In this document: positions 1 to 10,200 of the stretch, piece after piece | Position numbering within the stretch: position 1 is the stretch's first letter | Layout: each line of letters opens with the position of its first letter | Assembly (NCBI GenBank): GCA_945876405.1 | Contig: CAMCOJ010000028.1 | Span: 1 to 12,092 of the forward strand | Source: an uncultured Ruminococcus sp. | Lineage (GTDB): Bacteria; Bacillota; Clostridia; Oscillospirales; Ruminococcaceae | Length of the DNA stretch: 12,092 nucleotides | Direction of reading: 5' to 3' | Translations under genes and position numbers: made by a program | Notes under the pieces: generated by a model | What the model was told of the DNA's origin: nothing | The model's input: only the letters and a program-made list of their open reading frames with translations | Database searches by the model: none

Positions 1-45
1 GATTTCTGCCTGTCTCGTGGGCTCGGAGATGTGTATAAGAGACAG
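1..45. other. Nextera i7-side adapter and index (artefact)
   Basis: This is not genomic DNA. Bases 12-45 match the Illumina Nextera Read 2 transposase adapter, ending in the Tn5 mosaic end (AGATGTGTATAAGAGACAG, 27-45). Bases 4-11 (TTCTGCCT) match the i7 index known as N703 as written in the adapter oligo, and bases 1-3 (GAT) are the end of the P7 arm. It introduces a stop codon at 36-38 in the frame of the first gene, so that gene's true 5' part is missing, not absent from nature. Confidence 0.98.
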
Positions 46-1208
46 GAATTTCTGTTACTCAGCTTGCAGATAATAGTTCAAATATAGACAAACTTTCGAA
101 CATTATTTCAAGCTCTCAGCAAAAAATAATGAAATCACAGGAACTTCTTCACGATCTGGACAAAATCAGCCGTGGAGAAATGCTTGAAAGTGAAACAAAA
201 CTTGATAACGTGATAGAAAATACTCAGGAAACTATTGCAGAATCAATATCAAATGCAAATATTGCAGATGATTCAAATATAAACAAGGTAACAGATAATA
301 TCATAGATGAGGTAGTTGACAACATGACCGCTATTATAAAGCAGGAAGTACAGCCTGAAATAGCTGCTGAAAAAGATACACGAATCAGCCTATTCTCCAT
401 TGAACAGGCTGATGAAGTTAAATACTATATCAATGATGGCAACAGTCTGAATGATATAATTAAAACTGTAGCTGAATCGGAACGTCCGTTTATGGATATA
501 TTAAAATGCGGAAAGCAGATTTCCATTGAGGAATACGCACAGATTGAACAGAGTGATAATTTTGCATTTTCAGTTGAAATTAATATGGATAATCAAACGG
601 TTATAGTTAATACGGTCGATGGTCATATTGGAGATCCGGACAGGAATGATAGTAATTTTCGGTCAGAAACATACAATTTAAATGATCTAATCAATTCTGT
701 GCAGCAAGAAGTAATTGTTCGTGAAGAACGTTCACCTGAAACTGAAATTGATTTAACTGAAAACAGAGAAGAAAAAATTCTGAATGAGATAGCAGCTGCA
801 ACAGGATATACATCATCTCAGCTCAACGTGCTGCCAAAAGATATTAAAGCTGACCTGATTGCCGAGTATGACAGAAGTGGCGGTCAGATAAGCACAAGTA
901 CATTTGCACATGAAATTGCAAGCATACTTAACGTTGAACCTCCTAAGCAGGAAATATCTCAGCCTGTTGCTAATGTAAAAACCCAGAAAAGTGAGAAAGA
1001 TGAATCAACAAAAACTATTGAGGAGCTTGTCGAGGGCAATGCAAACAGTATTGATGGAATAATCAACAACGAAAAGCCAAAGCAAGAGAAAATCAAAGAA
1101 GTATCACGATTTTCGCTAAAGGATTTACATTCCGACAAGTATACTCCAAGAAGCAATAAATCAGAAGAACAAGAACAACAAAAAAATGACAGGGGGCGAG
1201 ATATATAA
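46..1208 (+). CDS. C-terminal part of an unrecognised mobile-element accessory protein (5' truncated)
   Basis: The frame is open from the first genomic base; codons are in phase from 48, giving 386 visible residues. The first ATG (129) has no Shine-Dalgarno, and coding-quality sequence continues upstream to the adapter junction, so the real start lies outside the window. The product is acidic and apparently soluble, with no signal peptide or membrane segment. Three parts can be seen: a Ser/Asn/Glu-rich, probably helical stretch (48-400); a more folded-looking segment (about 411-713) containing NFAFSVEINMDNQTVIVNT; and a short helical unit (798-932) with LPKDIKADLIAEYDRSGG. A charged tail ends DRGRDI. 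I do not recognise the family. Its position directly before a primase-like module suggests an accessory or relaxase-tail protein of a conjugative element, but no relaxase motif is visible. Its stop touches the next start (TAAATG), so the two are probably co-transcribed and translationally coupled. Confidence 0.8.
1191..1196 (+). promoter_or_regulatory. Probable ribosome binding site of the giant gene
   Basis: AGGGGG lies 12 bases before the ATG at 1209, inside the last codons of the upstream gene. It is weaker and slightly farther from the start than the two internal sites at 2145 and 2848. Together with the TAAATG junction it favours coupled translation from the upstream gene. The start at 1209 is chosen because the primase-like domain begins about 13 residues later. 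Confidence 0.5.
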
Positions 1209-4200
1209 ATGCCGTCAAAAACAGATGAGGAGATAAAAGCAGCCAATGCGGTAGATTTACCGGAATTTCTCATATCACATGGTGAAAACCTTATTAGGTC
1301 AGGACGTGGATATCGGCTTAAAGAACATAACAGCCTGTTTATCCAAGAACACAAATGGTACTGGAACAGCCGTTCAATCGGTGGAAATAACATAAAATTT
1401 ATTATGGAATATTATAATAAAACGTTCCCCGAAGCAGTAGATATGTTGAATGATGGGAAATATGCTTCTCTTAATATGGAAAACCATTATGTTCATCGTA
1501 ACGAAAACAAACCTCCTGCGGTTCAGCAGCATGACAAGCATGAAATCTCATTCACTGAAAATTCAGATAAAAGACGAGCTATTGCCTACTTGACGAAAAC
1601 CCGAAATCTTGATTACAGTATTGTTTCAGAGCTTGTGAAACAAGGAAAAATCACACAGGACAGCAAAAACAATGTTGTTTTCAAAGTAATTGATGAAAAT
1701 GGGGTTATGGTCGGCGGTGAACTGGTAGGAACTACATCAGATTATCGTTTTAAAGGCATAATTCCTGATTCTGCTTATGGCTATGGATTTGAAATATGCA
1801 AAGGAAAGGGCGAAAATGCTCTTTTCTTTGAAAGTTCAATAGATTTGTTGTCATATCTGCAAATGTATCCTGATGAACTGGATAATCACAGACTTGTCAG
1901 TATGATAGGTTTGAAACCAAGCACGGTTGAGAATACAATACAAAGATATGGTATTTTACCGGAAAATACATATATTTGTGTTGATAATGATACTGCCGGA
2001 AACAACTTTTTTGAAAAAATCCATGAGCAGTACCCAGAATTTCACAGAATATCAACAGTTAGTCCATACAAAGACTGGAATGAACAACTGAAAGAAAAAA
2101 AATATGAAAAAACACTTGACTTTTACGCTTTAAAGCGTTATAATAAAGGAGGAGCAGAGATGGATATATCTACCACAAAATCTGCATATGCAGATACCAT
2201 TAGACAGGTTACTGCTTCGGCAGAAAATTGGGCAGAGTTTCTGAGATTCGCTGCAAAACTGAATGTATCGGAAGAAAATCAGAAACATAACTTTTCAACA
2301 AAGCTGCTTGTATTCAGGACAAATCCAAATGCTACGGAATGTAAATCATTTGCAGAATGGAAAGCATTAGAAAATCCTGTATCAATAAGACAAAACGGCA
2401 TACCGATATTGACCGATAACTTAAAAGGAGAGCCTGTTGTATCATATGTATTTGATGTTTCTCAGACTATCAAACACGTTGAGAAAGAACCTTTTATTAT
2501 AACACAGGATAATCAACAGAAAGCAGTTGAAGCTATCAAAGCTGAGTATGGTATAACGGAAGACTATTCCAACAACATTGAAAATCTCATCGCTGAGATT
2601 GTTCATGATGAGGTAAGAAAAATCAACATATCCGATGATAAGCTTGGCATTGCTGCCAGCAGTATGTGCTATGAGATATATCAGAAGTTTGGAATTGACA
2701 CTGATGATGGTTATGATGAGTTTCTGACATCAGCAAATGAAATATCATCTATGTCAATAAGGGATATCGCTGAAATTGGAATAGCAATGAACAGAATTGC
2801 AGTTCCATTGGAGAATATAATCACTAAAAGTATTGAAAAGGAATCTGAAAGGAGTATTGAGTATGGAAAACTACAAGAACAAGGACGGGATGGAGTACAT
2901 CTGGTGCGAGGAAGCAGGACAGCACCTGCCGAAATTCAAGGAGGAGAACAACCTCTGGTACAAACTGGACGAGGAAACATGGACGTATCTTCCGATGATG
3001 GAACTGGAAACACCTCCGGCAGAACTGGGCAGATTCGGAGCAATGCGACTGAAGTATCTGGAGGAACACAAACAGGCGGAATGGCTCGAACTGATATGGA
3101 CGAATCAGCTGTACAGCCATTGCATACAGATGGAAACGGACGTACAGAATCAGATAGAGCAGATAGTGGAACAGAAAATCAAGTCGGAGGAATTTCGAGC
3201 AGCGATGGACGATTTCATGAAAACATATCAGCTCCGTCAGCAGTATCAGATGGAAGCGGAAGAACAGGCAATGCAGATGATCTACGCATAAATGAACCAA
3301 AGGCAGCGATTGAGAATGAATCAATCACTGCCTTTTCTGTTCAGTATGAGCAGTTATCTGAACTTATTGCAAATGATAGTGCTGTTCAGAACGCTGCCAA
3401 AAATTCTGATAAGGAAAACGTTATAACGGAAATAAACTCTGTAATAAATTCCTATGCTGTTCAGATCTTGAATCAGGACGTAATGGGAAATGTAGGCTTT
3501 TATAATGATTTCATGAATAATTCTGAGAAGAAATCTGAAATTGTTGCAAGTATCACAGATGCTATGATAGCCAAATTTCCACATACAGCAGAGCATACTG
3601 CAGAAGAAAAAACAAATGAAAATGTTAATGTCAATAAAAATGGTGATGTAATCATTGGCAATACTCCTTTTAAATATATCGGTCAGAAATCATTTACCAA
3701 TGTTGACAAAGACATCGTTGATATGGTTGCCGAGGAGCTTGAAAAACGTAATATAAAGTTTTCTGGAGTGCTGAAAGAGGATACAGCTACAATAACGGTA
3801 AGCAGACAGAATCTTTCAGAGCTGAATGAAATTATAAACTCTGTTAATTCTGTTGAAGTAATAGAGAGTACAGTGGCAAAGTCCGCAGCAGAAATTGAAA
3901 TCGGGGATAAGTTTCTTTATAATGGTAAGGAAGTAACTGTATCTTCAATGACGGGAGTTTATCCTGACGATATCGGAATAACCCGTTCTGAATCTGCTTC
4001 TGGGATAGAATATGCTGTTACGGAAAATGTTGATAAGTTTACTCTGGCAAGAAACGGTACTTATTTAGGAAATGTAAGCAAACCTGAACCTGAATCAGAA
4101 ATATCAGAGCCGGTAAAGGAAAAGAAAAAGATTCCCAACACCATAGCACATAGAAACTACAAAAAATTTGAGCAGATGTTTCCGGAGATATTAAATGGTG

Positions 4201-7200
4201 AACACAGATTTCAGCATTATGAAAGTCCTACGCATGAACCCCTCTCAATCGAAACTATTTCAGATAATCAGATATCAATAATGCAGACCTATGTTCAAAA
4301 CGGGGACTTGATGTATGACCCTGACATAGTATTAAATGTTGACACGGATAATCAGACAGTAAATGCTGCTTCTTATGAACAATCTGCACTGGGTATTTAT
4401 GAAACATACTCAGACGGCTCACGGGGACAGCGTGATGTCAATGCATTCATGAATCAGTGGCTCAATAATATGGAGCATTATGATATGAAGCTTGTAAAAG
4501 CTATAGTCAGTCATGAATTTGAGAACAGTATTCATGATATCCGTATATCCTATCGTGATGGAAAAATCTCTGATATAAATGGTGACGAAAGAGCAGTTGC
4601 AGACTACATAGCAAAAAATAATATTGAACTGCCCTCAATGCAGCCTAAAACCAGTGCCAGAAATCCAGAGGAATTTAACATTGGTGATACAATAATGTAC
4701 CAGGGCAAGGCATGGGAAATAAGCAATATGAGCATTGAAAACAATAAGGTTGAAATGCTTCATATCAATGCTCTCGATAACATAGCCGAAGAACGAACAT
4801 TCTATGGCAATGAAGTTGTTGGATTCCTTAAAAGAGATGGTTTTGAATTTACCGAACTGCCTGAAGAAGAGCCTTGGGATGTAAGAGTATCCCGTTCCAT
4901 AAATGTAAGCAATGGAATTTCAACTCACCTTGCCGAAAGCACCAGAGAGAATAACCATTCCTTTGTGTATGGTACATTTTCGTCATATAATGAAGCGTGT
5001 ACTGCTCTTATCGAACTTCGTCGTTCTTTTGAAGAAAACGATAATATCAGAAATGAATTATTTGATAAGTGTCCTTATTACGAGCGAGAAATCAGCAGGA
5101 ACATGGACATTGAGCTTGATGGTGAACAGTATAGCATTCATGATATTAATACGGATAAAAACACTGTTGAACTGATTAAGGTTTCAGACTACAATCCAAA
5201 TGAACCATACATAATGAGAAGAAATAATGATGACATGCCTATCCGAACAGAATCTCTTGATTTTATCGACAGTATAGTAAATGAGCAGAAAGTTTATACT
5301 GCTCCTGTTCAGGAACGTGCAGAGAATTTGAAAATCGGTGATTATATCCGTATGGATAATGATATCTGGAGAATAACCAATATTCCTGAAAAGAATACCG
5401 ATGGAATAGTTGTATCTTTTGAGAATATAACTAATCCACAAATCTCTGAATCAATAATTTCTCCACACTGGGCGGAAACCCTTGAAAAAAGAGGGTTTGA
5501 ACGTGTCAATCCTCTTGATATCATAGATTTGATAAAGCCTGATAAGTCAAGAAGTGAAAAAGCAGTAGATGAAGATCAGCTTAGTTTTTTTGGTGGGACA
5601 GAAAATGAAATAGCTGACACATCTGAGGTAGTAAGTAAGGATAATATTAAACCAGAACACTATGAGCCGGACCTTAACAGTAATGTTCAGCTCTGGTATA
5701 TGCAGGAATATCCGACAGATAGCCTTGGTGAAAGCATTTCTGAAATAGTGACCTTTGCTGATATTCAGGGAAAAAATATCAATGAGATCTATGATGTTCT
5801 TGGTGTTGGTGATTCTGTTGTCAGAGAACGTGTTCAGGAAAAACTTGCTGAAATCGTTGGATATACTGACCTTGAAAAAGCCAAAAGTTTTATCAAGGAA
5901 TTCTGTGAAAAAGAATTTGGGTCGGAATCAGATTTTTCAGACCTTTCCAAAGTGTCAATCGCTTACACTACTGATGAGAATAATGACCTTGAAATACAAG
6001 TGTCTGCTGATCTTGAACAGTATAAGATGATTTATGAGTATGGCGGAAATATTGTTCGTGAAGAACAGTACAATTCACTCGCCGAAATGAATGAAAATGT
6101 ACTTTCTGTACTTGATTATGATGACATAGTGGCACTTTCAGATGACGAGAAAGCACCTGTAATTCAATCAGTTATCCATGAAGTAGCTGAAAGCTCTGTT
6201 ATAACACAGTTCCGTGAAAAGACAGAAGCTATGTTCAATCATATAGATGGATATTCTGCTTCGGAAATTGAAGCAATGGTGCGTGATAATGCTGAAACAG
6301 CGTTTAAAGATAATGAAATATCTGCAACGATAGACAATGTAATCGTAACTGGCTCTCGTTCCAGAGGACTTGAACACGATGGCTCGGACATTGATGTTGT
6401 AATGGAAGTATCATCAGATCTAAAAGAAGATGCTCTGTTCAATATTCTTCATGAGAATCCATTTGATATTGGTGGAATACCTGTTGATATCAATCCTATC
6501 AGGAAAGAAGAAACAGGAACGCTTGCAACATATCTTCCTACAGCCGAAAACTATCTGACACAGAAAGCCAATGAAAATCATCAGATTGAAGTTGCTGAAT
6601 CAGATGAAACTGAGATAATTTGGTCACCTGTTTATGATTCGGTTGACGAAGTAGATGAAATGGGTAGAGTAGGAATCTTTGCTACAAAGGTAAATGATGA
6701 ATTCTACTGGATAACGCAGAATGCTAACGGCGGTTGGGACATTGAAGCTGAATGGGGCGATGGTCAGATACGACCGATAAACGGCTTTACAGATATACCG
6801 AGCCTTTCTGATGCAGAAGCAATGTTCGAAGAATACTATCATGAATATCTTCTTCCGTCCATGAATAGCGAGCATGAAAGTTCTATTTCTAAAGAAGATA
6901 GATTTGCCAATGAAAATAAGCTTAATCCAAACAGTCAGGAAATCTTTTTAGAAACTCAGGAAGGTACATGGTCAGTTGTTGACAGCAGAATTTTTGACGG
7001 AAAAAGGCTTTTTGAGCTTGAAAGCGATAACTATGGATTTACAGATTTAGTAGGACATATTATTGCCGATGAAAACAGAAACATCATTTTAGAAAATGTA
7101 AATAGCAGAAATTATCTCAAAGATCAATTAGCTGTGCATACCCTTGCCGAAGCTCTCGGCTGTGATGAACAGCTGCTGCGTGAAATGACTTCAATGGAAT

Positions 7201-10200
7201 TGAACGAAACTTCAATAAATGCTTATGGCAGACTGGAACGGCTTAAAGATACTGTTGATATATCAAAAGCACAACAGTTCTTTGAAAGTATAGAGGGAGA
7301 ACCTATTGAATTACGAAAAGTCAGCGTTAAACTGGATTCATTACTGCGTAGTTTCATTCAGCAAGGTGGATTTGATATACAAATACCCGAAAAGACGGCT
7401 GACAGCATAAGTCACGAGCCTATAGAGTATTCTGTCGAAGAAGAAATAAACAGTTCTCATATTCGTGTACCTAAAGATACTGCGATTGAGATGTGGAATC
7501 AGGACTTTGATGTGTTCATCAATGGCAAGAGAGTTGACGATATATCCGAAATTGAAAATTCTCCTGAAGATTCGATTTTGGAAATGAGTGAATTTCAGCT
7601 TAAAGCTGCCGAAGATAAGCAGATAAATGAGAGATTCGGCATTAATGCTCCGTCAGCAGAAAAAGAAAATATCTCTGACGAACAGCCGGAGGAAAAAGAG
7701 AATCCTGACAGATTCCATATAAAAGACTATCATCTTGGCGAGGGCGGAGCAAAACACAAGTTCCAGAACAATATTGAAGCTATCCGAACATTGAAGCAGA
7801 TAGAATCCGAGGAACGTTCTGCAACACCGGAGGAAAAAGAAATCCTGTCAAAGTATGTTGGTTGGGGCGGACTTCAGGAAGCGTTCGACAGAACTAATGA
7901 AACATGGGAAGATGAATACTATACCTTAACATCACTTCTTACTCCGGAGGAATATGATGCTGCAAGACGTTCGACTCTGGATGCTTTCTATACTTCTCCT
8001 GTTATTGTTGAAGCTATATACAAGGCTTTGGATAACATAGGATTCGATGGCGGTGAAGTTCTTGAACCTGCTATGGGTATCGGTAATTTCTTTGGAATGA
8101 TGCCTGATAAAATGCGTGATGAAAGTCACCTTATGGGTGTTGAGCTTGACGATATATCAGGACGTATTGCAAAGCAGATCTATCCTGAAGCTGATATAAC
8201 TATATCTGGATATGAAAAGATGAAGTTTGAGAATAATCAGTTTGATGTTGCTGTCGGAAACGTACCATTCGGCGATACTTCGCCAAGTGACAAAACCAAG
8301 GCATACAAAAATCTGAAAATTCATGATTACTTCTTTGCAAAGACGGCAGACAAGATAAGAGCAGGAGGAATAATGGCATTTGTAACGTCAAGTGGTACAC
8401 TTGATAAGCAGAATGTTAATGTCAGAAAAATGCTTGCTCAGAAGTGTGAGCTGCTCGGTGCGATTAGGCTGCCGAATAATGCGTTCAAGAAAAACGCAGG
8501 AACGGAAGTAACGTCGGATATCATTTTCCTCCAGAAGCGTGAAAAGCCATTAAAGGAAAGCGAGATTGAAAACTGCAACTGGATTCACCTTGATAAAAGC
8601 GAAAACGGACTGCCTATTAATCAGTATTTCGTTGAAAATCCTCAAATGGTACTCGGTACTCTGGATGTAGACTTCCGAGGAAATACTATCTGTAAGGCAG
8701 ACCCTGAAAAAGATCTTCGGGAACAACTTAATGAAGCAATTAAGAATATTAAGGGAAGCTATACAGCTCCTGAATTTCAGCCTGAACTGGATGAAAAATC
8801 AAATGATATGCTGCTTGCAACTCCTGATATTCCGAATTTTACATATACTGTTGTTGATGATAAGCTCTATTACAGACGTGACGATAATCTCGTTCCTCTT
8901 AAAGACAGTGAACAGACCGGAACAAGGGCAGAAAGACGAAAAGGTATGTGTGAGCTTGCCGATACTGCAAAAGCTTTGCTTAATGCTCAGGTCGAGGGAA
9001 TGTCAAATGATGTGATTGAATCGCTTCAGGCACAGCTTAACACTCAATATGACAGCTTTGTCGAAAAATTTGGATTCCTGAACAAAATCAATTCAAAGGT
9101 CAATCCAAATGCTATTTTTAAAAACGACGTGCGTTTCCCATTGCTTCAATCCCTTGAAAAGACTGATGGTGAACATTACTTTGGAAAAGCAGATATATTC
9201 ACCAAGAGAACAATTAGTCCTCATAAGGCTGTTGAGCATACCGATACTTCAAGTGAAGCTCTTATAGTTTCTATCTCTGAGAAATCAAAGGTAGACCTTG
9301 ATTATATGGCTGATTTGACAGGCTTTGATAAAGAACGCATAGTAGCAGATTTAAAAGGGGTTATCTATCCGGTTCCTGAATTATCAACTGAAACAAACAC
9401 TGTTTATCAGACAGCAGAGGAATATTTATCGGGTAACATATATGAAAAAATGGCTCTGGCGGAGAATGCTGCTGAATCTAATCCGATATTTGCAGACAAT
9501 ATTGAAGCCTTGAAAAAGGCTATGCCAGAACCTCTTACTGCAGGAGATATCACTGTAAAGCTCGGTGCAACATGGATAGACCCTAAAATAATACAGCAGT
9601 TCATGTATGAAGTGTTTGATACTCCTCAACATTTGCGAGCTTATGAGAATGTAAGCTATCAGCACAACAAAAATGGTATTGAGCTTAATTTCTCAGATGT
9701 CGGCAGAGGAGGATGGAATATAACCAACAAGAATAACGATTCCCGAAACGTAAATGTAACAACAACTTACGGTACAGAATCAATGAATGCTTATGAGCTT
9801 TTGGAAGCTATACTTAATCTAAAAAGTCCGAAAGTGTATAAAAATCAGCTTAATTCTGAGAGAAAAGAAGTATCTGTAATTGACCAGAAAGCAACTGAAA
9901 TGGTCAATCAGAAAGTACAGTCCATAAAGAATGCCTTTTCTGATTGGATATTCAAAGATCCGGAACGCAGACAGTATCTCGTTGATAAATATAATCGTCA
10001 GTTCAATTGTATCAGACCAAGAGAATATGACGGGTCACACTTAAACTTCTCAGGTATGAATCCTGAAATCAAGCTCAGAACACATCAGGTAAACGCTATT
10101 GCTCATGCATTATTCGGCGGAAATTCACTCTTTGCTCATGAGGTAGGGGCAGGAAAGACGTTTGAAATGATTGCGACAGCAATGGAGGGTAAACGTCTGG

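Noticed and set aside
129..1208. Treating ATG 129 as the true start of the first gene
   Set aside because: There is no Shine-Dalgarno, and coding-like sequence continues in frame to the adapter; the start is upstream of the window.
959..1393. 144-codon minus-strand open frame across the junction of the two plus-strand genes
   Set aside because: Ser/Phe/Leu-rich shadow of Lys/Glu/Ser-rich coding sequence; both strands cannot reasonably code here, and the plus-strand frames carry recognisable content.
2833..2862. TTG at 2833 as a longer N-terminus for the TnpV-like gene
   Set aside because: It has no ribosome binding site of its own, while the AAAGGAG at 2848 is ideally placed for ATG 2863.
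2824..3324. 166-codon open frame on the minus strand over the TnpV-like gene
   Set aside because: The product is Leu/Phe/His-rich with no family pattern and no matching start signal. It is the expected shadow of the codon bias of the +1-frame gene.
4912..5175. Plus-strand +1-frame open frame of 87 codons as a second nested gene
   Set aside because: No ribosome binding site, no recognisable protein pattern and no change in base composition, unlike the TnpV-like gene.
5755..6030. Plus-strand +1-frame open frame of 91 codons
   Set aside because: Same reasons: no SD, hydrophobic shadow content, ordinary local GC.
8361..8375. GCAGGAGGAA followed by an in-frame ATG at 8373 as another internal start
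   Set aside because: It falls in the middle of the methyltransferase core (AGGIMAF), where a product would lack half the fold. The Gly-Gly codons explain the SD-like string.
8731..9015. Plus-strand +1-frame open frame of 94 codons
   Set aside because: Shadow of the conserved connector between methylase and helicase; no SD and no family pattern.
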